5,652 nt of DNA from Bacteroidota bacterium (GTDB taxonomy: Bacteria; Bacteroidota; Bacteroidia; SXHM01), in contig SXHM01000113.1 in the NCBI GenBank assembly GCA_005773695.1, forward strand, positions 1 to 5,652. Direction: 5' to 3'. Of this stretch, positions 1-5,593 are shown in pieces. The position numbers and the translations under genes are program-made. How positions within the stretch are numbered: position 1 is the stretch's first letter; every line of letters begins with the position of its first letter. The notes beneath the pieces are model-generated. The model was not told the origin of the DNA, did not search any database, and saw only the letters and a program-made list of their open reading frames with translations.

Positions 1-2
1 AA

Positions 3-125
3 ATTCTACAGATTTTGGGCATATCACTTTTTGATAAAACCCAATTAAATCAACTACTTTCAGAACCCGTCTATCAAAATGTCAAAGAACAAAACTATAA
101 TCAATTAAAAATCAACTTCATCTAA
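3..125 (+). CDS. C-terminal end of a probable IS4-family transposase (5' part outside the window)
   Basis: The frame is open from the window edge to the TAA at 123-125 and gives 40 residues, starting ILQILGISLFDKT and ending NQLKINFI. Many Bacteroidetes IS4-family (DDE) transposases end this way: a helix of the type ILQILS(V/I)SLF(E/D)KTP, a variable stretch, then NQLNLF or similar. The assignment rests on my memory of that family tail, not on a search. The catalytic DDE residues would lie upstream and cannot be seen, so I cannot say whether the gene is intact. It lies about 36 bp from the stop of the convergent ArsR gene, with a candidate IS terminal repeat between them. The alternative is the tail of an unrelated protein that happens to look similar. 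Confidence 0.68.
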   Translation: MLQILGISLFDKTQLNQLLSEPVYQNVKEQNYNQLKINFI

Positions 126-138
126 TCGGACACTAATG
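121..138 (+). repeat. candidate right-end terminal inverted repeat of the IS element
   Basis: The 18 bases here read, on the minus strand, CATTAGTGTCCGATTAGA. They overlap the transposase stop codon and lie where the right end of an IS4-type element would be expected, since these transposases stop very near the element end. The motif resembles terminal repeats I associate with Bacteroidetes IS4 elements (ATTAGTGTCCGG-like). The matching left repeat and the target-site duplication lie outside the window, so the exact boundary is inferred. Confidence 0.42.
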
Positions 139-170
139 AAAAAAAATACTAACAACATAAATTAGTTGTT
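139..170 (-). terminator. weak intrinsic terminator candidate for the ArsR-type gene
   Basis: On the minus strand, AACAAC (170-165) can pair with GTTGTT (156-151) around an 8-nt loop that contains the stop codon. Four bases later comes a run of eight T (146-139). The left arm is formed by the last two Asn codons of the gene. The stem is only 6 bp with two G-C pairs, and the gap before the T-run is longer than ideal, so it may be inefficient. The T-run directly abuts the candidate IS end. Confidence 0.38.
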
Positions 171-446
171 CTTCAGATACAACTTTACAACATTCAGTAA
201 TCCGTAAAGTTCACGCGAAGCAATAGAGTAATAAATAAACTTTCCGTTTCTTCTCCCCTTGATATAGCCTGCTTTAGTAAGCAACATAAGGTGATGAGAT
301 GTAAGTGATTGTTCTGAGTCAATTTTTTTGACAACATCATTTACAGATACTTCTCCTTCTGAGTTTAATAGTTCAAGAATCTGAACACGGATAGGATGAC
401 CTCCAGCACGCAGAACTGCTGCGATTGTTTTTTCATTGATTTGCAT
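162..446 (-). CDS. ArsR/SmtB-type winged-helix transcriptional repressor, no visible metal site
   Basis: This is a 94-residue DNA-binding protein, the usual length for single-domain ArsR regulators, which bind promoter dyads as dimers. The N-terminal helix contains the family hallmark HPIRVQILELL (residues 17-27). The helix-turn-helix covers roughly residues 33-62, with recognition helix SLTSHHLMLLTKAGYI (47-62). The beta wing is RRNGKFIYYSI (65-75), followed by a C-terminal dimerisation helix (about 77-92). There is no cysteine in the protein, so the classic CxC arsenic/cadmium/lead site in the alpha-3 helix is absent. The C-terminal helix also lacks the His/Asp zinc set. The signal may therefore be redox, a small molecule, another protein, or none. 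The gene is divergent from the ABC-F gene, and a perfect 10-bp palindrome lies 38-47 bp upstream of its ATG, which suggests autoregulation. There is no adjacent transporter or arsenic gene. The family call is firm; the ligand and targets are unknown. Confidence 0.92.
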   Translation of the reverse strand: MQINEKTIAAVLRAGGHPIRVQILELLNSEGEVSVNDVVKKIDSEQSLTSHHLMLLTKAGYIKGRRNGKFIYYSIASRELYGLLNVVKLYLKNN

Positions 447-483
447 AGTGTGTGGTGTTAAGTTAGTGTAAATTCATTTATTA

Positions 484-493
484 TGAAATTTCA
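484..493. promoter_or_regulatory. palindrome TGAAATTTCA, possible ArsR-type operator
   Basis: A perfect 10-bp self-complementary sequence lies 38 bp upstream of the ATG at 446. It partly overlaps a TTG (minus strand, 494-492) that is followed 21 nt later by a poor -7-like sequence, TACACTAA (470-463). A repressor bound here would cover the -33 region of that promoter. ArsR proteins bind AT-rich dyads of this kind, but palindromes of this size also arise by chance in AT-rich DNA. Confidence 0.35.
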
Positions 494-510
494 ATATTAT
501 AAATAAAAAG

Positions 511-527
511 ATTTTATGATATAAAAT
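511..527. repeat. 7-3-7 AT-only inverted repeat in the divergent intergenic region
   Basis: ATTTTAT (511-517) and ATAAAAT (521-527) are perfect inverted arms around GAT. The repeat lies between the ArsR-type gene and the ABC-F gene, about 80 bp upstream of the ABC-F promoter element and 18 bp from the TGAAATTTCA palindrome. It could be a second operator half-site cluster. With only A and T in the arms, chance is a strong alternative. Confidence 0.25.
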
Positions 528-605
528 TATACAAACAAGGATATTTTTAAGATAAAGGACAAATTTTTATCGCTGAATAATATCTCTGCGGAAACAGCAA
601 ATGAT

Positions 606-613
606 TACTTTTG
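606..613 (+). promoter_or_regulatory. Bacteroidetes -7 promoter element TACTTTTG for the ABC-F gene
   Basis: The sequence matches TAnnTTTG exactly and continues as GCGCC, a common extension in this phylum. The known spacing puts transcription start about 5-8 nt downstream, near 619-621, just before the ATG at 631. No perfect TTG -33 box is present; the nearest candidate is CTG at 586-588, 17 bp upstream. Because the element lies 3' of the ATG at 601, that upstream ATG would not be in the transcript. Confidence 0.65.
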
Positions 614-630
614 CGCCCTTTCGTAAAAAA

Positions 631-2580
631 ATGATTTCAGTTAACAGGCTTTCGGTTCAGTTTGGTGGTAGCGACCTTTTTGATGATGTTTCTTTTCTTG
701 TAAATTCCCGCGATAGGATTGGATTAACAGGTAAGAACGGAGCAGGAAAATCTACCATGCTTAAAATACTGGCTAAAGAGCAGCAACCTACAGAAGGCGA
801 AGTTGCTATTCAGAGCGATTGCACACTTGGTTATCTTCCGCAAGAAATGCACCTAAGATTGGGCAAAACCGTTTTCGATGAAACAGAAACTGCTTTTATT
901 GAAGCCAAAGAGCTGGAAAAGAAGATTGAGCATTATAATGAGCAATTGGGCATTCGCACCGATTACGACAGCGACTCTTATTCCGACCTTATTGTAAAGT
1001 TGAACGATGCCAACGAACGCTATAACCTGATTGGTGGTTATACGATGCAGAGCGACATTGAGTTGGTACTTTTCGGTTTAGGTTTTGAGCGCAAGGACTT
1101 AACACGTCTTACTGATGAGTTCAGCGGTGGATGGCGCATGCGCATTGAATTGGCAAAAATTCTTTTGCAGAAACCAAGCGTTATGTTGCTGGATGAGCCT
1201 ACCAATCACTTGGACATAGAGTCTATTCAATGGCTCGAGGATTTTTTGAAAAACTATTACGGAGCAGTTGTACTCGTATCGCATGACAGGGCTTTCCTTG
1301 ATAACATAACTACCCGCACAATTGAAATTTCGCTTGGAAAAATTTACGACTACAAAGCAAACTATTCCAAATACGTTCAGTTGCGCCAGGAACGTAGAGA
1401 ACAGCAACAGGCTGCCTTTGCCAATCAGGAAAAATATATTGAGCATACTGAAATGCTCATCAATAAATTTCGTGCAAAAGCCAGTAAAGCTTCCATGGCT
1501 CAAAGTTTAATTAAAAAGCTGGATAAAATTGATCGTATTGAAGTAGACGAAGAAGATAATGCAACACTCCGCTTTAAATTTCCACCCGCACCGCGCTCTG
1601 GAAAAGTAGTGATAGAAGCGGAGAATGTTGCTAAACGTTATGGTGACAAAACCATTTTCAGCAAGGTTGATTTCATGATTGAGCGCGAAGAGCGCATTGC
1701 CTTTGTAGGTAAGAATGGTGAAGGAAAGTCAACGCTTTCAAAAATTATTGCTGGTGTTGAAGAATTATCTGACGGCAAAATAACCATCGGATACAATGTG
1801 AAGATAGGCTACTTCGCACAAAATCAGGCAGAGATTTTAGATGGAGAAAAAACAGTTTTTCAAACCATTGATGATGTGGCAGAAGGGGATGTACGTAAAA
1901 ATGTGCGTAGTCTTTTAGGTTCTTTCCTTTTTGGTGGTGATGCTGTAGACAAAAAAGTGAAAGTGCTTTCGGGAGGAGAGAAAAACCGTCTTGCACTTTG
2001 TAAATTATTATTGCAGCCTTACAACCTTCTTATTATGGACGAGCCCACCAATCACCTGGATATGCGCTCAAAAGAAATGCTGAAAAGTGCACTAATGAAA
2101 TATGACGGAACACTCATTGTTGTTTCACACGACCGTGATTTTTTACAGGGATTAACGGATAAAGTATATGAATTCCGCAATGGAAATATCAAAACACATA
2201 TTGGTGATTTGCAGGCATTTCTTGCTTCGCGTAAGATTCAAAATCTTGCTCAGCTGGAAGTAAAACCCACTGCAAACGGAGCAGATAAGAAAGAAAAAGA
2301 GAAGGAGAAGTTTGAAGCAAAACACGAACACGAGGAAAAGAAGAAATTAGAGAAAGAATTGAAACATGCACAAAGTGCAGTTCAGAAAAGCGAAAAAGAG
2401 ATAGAACGCCTTGAACAGAAAATCAAGGAAATGGATGATAATTTACTTGACCCCGTTTTTTATCAGGAGGCATTGAAAGATAATTCGGTGTTTGACCTGT
2501 ATAATGAACTCAAAGCAAGCCTTGAAAAAGAATTGCTGCTTTGGGAAGAAAGGCAGGCAGTAGTGGAACGATTACAATAA
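631..2580 (+). CDS. ABC-F family ATPase (duplicated ABC domains, ribosome-associated type)
   Basis: ABC-F proteins are soluble twin-ATPase proteins without membrane domains. They bind the ribosomal E site and influence stalled or initiating ribosomes. Counting from the ATG at 631 the product is 649 residues. Domain 1 has Walker A GKNGAGKST (34-42), signature FSGGW (164-168), Walker B LLDEP with catalytic Glu189, and H-loop His218. An interdomain linker rich in Lys, Arg and Ala covers about 268-301. Domain 2 has Walker A GKNGEGKST (360-368), signature LSGGE (446-450), Walker B with Glu471, and His500. A charged Lys/Glu coiled-coil tail runs from about 551 to 649. All motifs are intact in both halves. 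FSGGWRMR resembles the YheS/ABCF3-like branch more than Uup. An in-frame ATG at 601 would add ten residues but precedes the promoter element, and MISVNRLSVQFGG is the usual family start. There is no SD, only an A-rich leader. A housekeeping role is more likely than antibiotic protection, which the sequence alone cannot exclude. Confidence 0.95.
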   Translation: MISVNRLSVQFGGSDLFDDVSFLVNSRDRIGLTGKNGAGKSTMLKILAKEQQPTEGEVAIQSDCTLGYLPQEMHLRLGKTVFDETETAFIEAKELEKKIEHYNEQLGIRTDYDSDSYSDLIVKLNDANERYNLIGGYTMQSDIELVLFGLGFERKDLTRLTDEFSGGWRMRIELAKILLQKPSVMLLDEPTNHLDIESIQWLEDFLKNYYGAVVLVSHDRAFLDNITTRTIEISLGKIYDYKANYSKYVQLRQERREQQQAAFANQEKYIEHTEMLINKFRAKASKASMAQSLIKKLDKIDRIEVDEEDNATLRFKFPPAPRSGKVVIEAENVAKRYGDKTIFSKVDFMIEREERIAFVGKNGEGKSTLSKIIAGVEELSDGKITIGYNVKIGYFAQNQAEILDGEKTVFQTIDDVAEGDVRKNVRSLLGSFLFGGDAVDKKVKVLSGGEKNRLALCKLLLQPYNLLIMDEPTNHLDMRSKEMLKSALMKYDGTLIVVSHDRDFLQGLTDKVYEFRNGNIKTHIGDLQAFLASRKIQNLAQLEVKPTANGADKKEKEKEKFEAKHEHEEKKKLEKELKHAQSAVQKSEKEIERLEQKIKEMDDNLLDPVFYQEALKDNSVFDLYNELKASLEKELLLWEERQAVVERLQ

Positions 2581-4380
2581 ATTAATTCCAAATCTTAATC
2601 CCAAACGTATCGGCACATACAGTTTATCCCAACGCTTGGGCTCAAAACGTTGGTCGGTGCTTTCATCAAATCTGTATTTATTGATGTCGAAATCTGCTCT
2701 GTCAGAACTGATATCAAGGGTGCGGTAACCAATTCCAACGCCCAAAAAGTAGTCAATATGGAAAAAGCTTCCCAGATTATCACCTAGAAAGCCGCCCATC
2801 AGCGTAAACTCATAACGTTGGGCTGATGCTGTAATAAGATGTTGGTCGGTAATTGCTGTAGTAGCATCGGTAAAATTTATAAACTCAGGATTGAAGTCAT
2901 ACATTGCATAGCGCGGCTGAAAACCAACATAGCCACCCACATATTGTTTGCGCTTTGATTTGGTGGAGCTGAAACCCTTGCTGCCAAGTATTTTCAGCGT
3001 GTATGAAAATTCGTAGCCTGAATAGTGGTAACGTAAATCATCAGTAATTCCTTCGGAACGCCATTGGCCGAAATGATAATTATCTCCTTTTCCGGGACGC
3101 GTGTTGGTGATGTTTACACGGAATTCATTGGAAACCCGTCCTATGCGAATGTCAAGACTTACAGGATAATCGTCCCAGATATACATAATAGGATTAGTAG
3201 CAACTGCAACCGAAAAATTGCCACGTGCATTGGCTTTGCGTTCTTCCTTTTCTCTGCGTTTTCGTTCTTCTTCTTCGCGCTGAGCCTGCAGTCTGCGTTC
3301 TTCTTCTGCTTTTCTTCTTGCTTCAACAATTCTGTTTTTTATTTCCTGAACTTTAGCGATATCGCCAATAAACTCATATACTTTTTGCAGGCGCTCCCAT
3401 TCATATTCCGAAAAGCCTGAGCTGTATTTTTCAATAACGCTTACTGCTTTTCTTGCATCTGCTTTATCGGGCTCTTTCATAGCAGATTCAGAGTATTTCC
3501 ATCCTACATCAAGAGAGGCAGGATTTACGACTGTTGTGTAGGTTGCAAACCATTTATTGGCTGCTGCATATTCATTTACATTTATTAAGGCCTTAGCAAC
3601 GCGCAATTGTAAATCAGTTTCATTTAGTTTGAAGCTATTAAAAACCGTTGTCATTGTTTTGTAGGGTTCGGTATTTAATGCCTTATTCTCACTTGACAGA
3701 GACACCCATGCTTCCAATGCTCTTACATAATAGGAGGCAAGCTCGTCATCGCTTTCTTCTTTGTCTGCCAGAGCAAAAATTGCATCTAAGAAAGGATCAC
3801 CGCTTTCCTCAAAAGCAAGAGCAATATCATAATAAATAATCCACTCACTGGTTGGCGAAATACCTTTTTTTACCGGTTCGTAAAGTTTATTAAATTGCGT
3901 GATGCGCTCATAGTCATATAGGCTTAAAGCTGCTTCTACTCCCAAATAGATTATGTCAGTATATGTTTTGTCAAGTGGGTCATCATTGCTGAACTTAATA
4001 TGCTTTCGTGCTTCCGATATATCAATAGTGTAAAAAGAAGGCCATATAGCAAATGCCTTATTTACATATTCTTTCTGGAGGGTATGATTTCCAATCTTTT
4101 CATAGAGGAAGGCAATCTGCTTGTATATCCATACTCTTTCATAGTTTGCAGAATGTTTGTAATCCGAAGATTTTGCTTCCACCTGATTCATCAGATCCAT
4201 CGCTTCATTGTATTTTGCAATGATGGCAGGAATTTTTGATGCATCAGGTTTTGCATAAAAATCATCATCAAGTGTAGTTGCCTCTTTTACTCTACTAAAA
4301 TGGTTTGTCCACTCTTCTTTTTGTGCAAAAACCAGTTGAAATGAGAGGACTAAGCTGATAAAAAGTATAACTTTTTTCAT
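2572..4380 (-). CDS. uncharacterised secreted envelope protein: helical repeats, charged coil, C-terminal beta-barrel-like domain
   Basis: I do not recognise a named family for this 602-residue protein. Residues 1-19 form a clear signal peptide (MKK, hydrophobic core, then FAQ) with probable cleavage before Gln20; there is no lipobox Cys. Residues about 45-345 are alpha-helical, with TPR-like pairs of amphipathic helices rich in Tyr, Trp and Ala. Residues about 346-384 are an almost uninterrupted Arg/Glu/Lys/Ala coiled coil. From about 388 to the end the sequence alternates polar and hydrophobic or aromatic residues in strand-like stretches with Gly turns (for example YVGGYVGFQPRYAMY, 480-494). 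It finishes LYVPIRLGLRFGINLL, like the last strands of an outer-membrane barrel. The likely place is the outer membrane with the helical part in the periplasm; this is inference. It lies 39 bp downstream of the epimerase gene on the same strand and has its own -7-like box. Its 3' end overlaps the ABC-F gene by 9 bp. Confidence 0.88.
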   Translation of the reverse strand: MKKVILFISLVLSFQLVFAQKEEWTNHFSRVKEATTLDDDFYAKPDASKIPAIIAKYNEAMDLMNQVEAKSSDYKHSANYERVWIYKQIAFLYEKIGNHTLQKEYVNKAFAIWPSFYTIDISEARKHIKFSNDDPLDKTYTDIIYLGVEAALSLYDYERITQFNKLYEPVKKGISPTSEWIIYYDIALAFEESGDPFLDAIFALADKEESDDELASYYVRALEAWVSLSSENKALNTEPYKTMTTVFNSFKLNETDLQLRVAKALINVNEYAAANKWFATYTTVVNPASLDVGWKYSESAMKEPDKADARKAVSVIEKYSSGFSEYEWERLQKVYEFIGDIAKVQEIKNRIVEARRKAEEERRLQAQREEEERKRREKEERKANARGNFSVAVATNPIMYIWDDYPVSLDIRIGRVSNEFRVNITNTRPGKGDNYHFGQWRSEGITDDLRYHYSGYEFSYTLKILGSKGFSSTKSKRKQYVGGYVGFQPRYAMYDFNPEFINFTDATTAITDQHLITASAQRYEFTLMGGFLGDNLGSFFHIDYFLGVGIGYRTLDISSDRADFDINKYRFDESTDQRFEPKRWDKLYVPIRLGLRFGINLL

Positions 4381-4403
4381 AGTTTTTCTTTAGTAAATGA
4401 TTC

Positions 4404-4436
4404 CAAAAATAAGGTTTATTTAAAACTCTAAACCAA
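4404..4436 (-). promoter_or_regulatory. promoter TTG-N22-TATTTTTG for the envelope-protein gene
   Basis: On the minus strand TTG (4436-4434) is followed after 22 nt by TATTTTTG (4411-4404), an exact TAnnTTTG match with spacing inside the 17-23 nt range described for Flavobacterium promoters. The -33 part lies inside the end of the epimerase coding sequence. The ATG follows 23 nt after the -7 box. The envelope-protein gene can therefore be transcribed independently even if it is also read from the upstream gene. Confidence 0.55.
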
Positions 4437-5433
4437 TTCCCGGTTTCTCAGGAGTTACGACACAGCCATCAACCAGTTCAGGATTTCTGAACGGATTGTT
4501 GCTAATCAGAAATGGTCCGTCTAAATCAACATAATCAGCCAATGATGCAAGATGAGAAGCTGCAAGAATTGCACACGAAGTTTCAGTCATACAGCCTAAC
4601 ATTATTTTCATATTCAGTTCACGGGCACGCACCATTATTTTATATGCTTCGGCCATGCCTGTTGATTTCATCAGCTTTATATTAATGCCGTGAAAAAGTT
4701 CTGCTGTTTTATCCAGATCTGTAAATCGTTTTATTGATTCATCTGCAAGTAATGGCAACGGACTTTTTTCTTTCAGCCACAACATATCATCATCTGCGCA
4801 ATTAACAGGCATGGGTTGTTCCACTACTTCAAAACCATTTTCTTTCAACAAGCACAGCATTTCCAAAGCCATGCTTTTATCGTTCCAGCCTTGATTGGCA
4901 TCTGCATACAATGGTTTATTGCATTCGTTTTTTACGATGTGTACTATCTTTTCATCCTCTTTTGTCCCCAGTTTTATTTTCAGGATTTTAAAATCTTTAG
5001 CCTCTTTTATTTTACGCGGCAGATTTTTCAATTCATCAATGGCAATGGTATAACTCGATAATTTCTTTTCTTTTGTTTTTATTCCGAAAAGTTCATAGCA
5101 GGGTTTATGCAAAATCTTCCCGACTAAATCATGCAGCGCAATATCAATGGATGCTTTTGCGGCATTATTCCCTTTTTCAATTTTATCTACGTACGTTAAA
5201 GTTTTTTCAATGTCGCTCGGATTTTCAAATTGTTCCAACTCTAATTTTGAAAGAAATGCTTTAACACTTTCCTGTGTTTCTCCATGATAGGGTGGGAGTG
5301 AGGCTTCACCGTAACCGATAATCCCGTTATGTTCCAGTTGCGTTAATACAATGGCTGTTGTATTTCGAGAGCCGTGCGCCAACCCGAAAGGATTTTTAAG
5401 TTGCAGTGTATAAGGGCGGAAACTGAGTTTCAA
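4420..5433 (-). CDS. dipeptide epimerase, enolase superfamily (L-Ala-D/L-Glu epimerase type)
   Basis: Enzymes of this group invert the second residue of dipeptides, typically L-Ala-D-Glu to L-Ala-L-Glu, in cytoplasmic recycling of murein peptides. The 337-residue length is normal. The N-terminal capping domain has PFGLAHGSRNTT (15-26), whose Arg23 matches the residue that contacts the substrate carboxylate in characterised members. The barrel has the K-x-K motif Lys152-Ile-Lys154 (acid/base), metal ligands Asp178, Glu205 and Asp231, the opposite-face lysine in NIKLMKSTG (Lys253 most likely, Lys256 alternatively), GCMTETS (280-286), and the Asp303-x-Asp305 pair that binds the dipeptide amino group. 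All key residues are present, so it should be active. The DxD pair supports dipeptide epimerase over muconate cycloisomerase or o-succinylbenzoate synthase; exact dipeptide preference is not predictable here. The start is apparently TTG at 5433-5431: the frame is closed upstream by TAG at 5451-5449, and the first in-frame ATG is only at residue 188. Confidence 0.93.
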   Translation of the reverse strand: MKLSFRPYTLQLKNPFGLAHGSRNTTAIVLTQLEHNGIIGYGEASLPPYHGETQESVKAFLSKLELEQFENPSDIEKTLTYVDKIEKGNNAAKASIDIALHDLVGKILHKPCYELFGIKTKEKKLSSYTIAIDELKNLPRKIKEAKDFKILKIKLGTKEDEKIVHIVKNECNKPLYADANQGWNDKSMALEMLCLLKENGFEVVEQPMPVNCADDDMLWLKEKSPLPLLADESIKRFTDLDKTAELFHGINIKLMKSTGMAEAYKIMVRARELNMKIMLGCMTETSCAILAASHLASLADYVDLDGPFLISNNPFRNPELVDGCVVTPEKPGIGLEF

Positions 5434-5448
5434 CAGATAAAATTTGCG

Positions 5449-5456
5449 CTAAAGTA
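5449..5456 (-). promoter_or_regulatory. -7-like promoter element TACTTTAG for the epimerase gene
   Basis: Read on the minus strand, TACTTTAG followed by CGC differs from TAnnTTTG at one base and resembles the TACTTTTGCGC of the ABC-F promoter. It ends 15 nt before the TTG start, giving a very short leader. No TTG box is seen 17-23 nt upstream. The in-frame TAG that closes the reading frame is part of this element. Confidence 0.45.
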
Positions 5457-5512
5457 TTCAGAATTCAGGTTGACATAATTACCCAAGAACAGAAAAACAA
5501 ATTATCCCAAAA

Positions 5513-5539
5513 ATGTTATCAACATTGGTTGATAAACAT
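5513..5539. promoter_or_regulatory. strong dyad between divergent genes, operator-like
   Basis: TTATCAAC (5516-5523) and GTTGATAA (5528-5535) are perfect 8-bp inverted arms around ATTG. With one unpaired A (5536) the dyad extends by three more pairs (ATG 5513-5515 with CAT 5537-5539), 11 pairs in all. It lies upstream of the inferred transcription starts of both flanking genes and has no T-run next to it, so a protein-binding site is more likely than a terminator. Confidence 0.45.
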
Positions 5540-5541
5540 AA

Positions 5542-5572
5542 TTGCAAGTTATACTCAAAAATCATTTTTTTG
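5542..5572 (+). promoter_or_regulatory. candidate promoter TTG-N20-TTTTTTTG for the right-edge gene
   Basis: TTG at 5542-5544 and TTTTTTTG at 5565-5572 are 20 nt apart. The second differs from TAnnTTTG at one base. The ATG at 5594 follows 21 nt later, the same geometry as the other promoters in this window. The T-run makes a chance match easy. The dyad at 5513-5539 ends 2 bp before the TTG, so a bound protein could contact or block this promoter. Confidence 0.35.
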
Positions 5573-5593
5573 CATCTTATAGATATACCTACC

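Noticed and set aside
162..446. Arsenic or metal-resistance operon
   Set aside because: The regulator has no cysteine, and no transporter, reductase or metal-binding gene is in the window.
551..571. Inverted repeat GATAAA...TTTATC upstream of the ABC-F gene
   Set aside because: There are only six A/T-rich pairs around a 9-nt loop, with no T-run or known motif; it is expected by chance in DNA of this composition.
1099..1503. 134-codon open frame on the minus strand inside the ABC-F gene
   Set aside because: It is antisense to strongly conserved ABC motifs, has no family resemblance and no promoter; the opposite frame is fully explained by the ABC-F protein.
631..2580. ABC-F protein as an antibiotic-resistance (ribosome protection) factor
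   Set aside because: The motifs fit the family as a whole, and the signature resembles the housekeeping YheS-like branch; nothing visible identifies a resistance subtype.
3064..3420. 118-codon plus-strand frame with Phe-rich, membrane-like stretches
   Set aside because: It is the reverse complement of the Arg/Glu/Lys-rich coiled coil of the envelope protein; GAA/AAG codons read backwards give Phe, Leu and Ser, which mimics a membrane segment.
5502..5536. DnaA-box-like sequences (TTATCCCAA, TTATCAACA) suggesting a replication origin
   Set aside because: Neither matches TTATCCACA exactly, there are few copies, and no dnaA, dnaN or AT-rich unwinding cluster is nearby; the dyad symmetry explains the sequence better.
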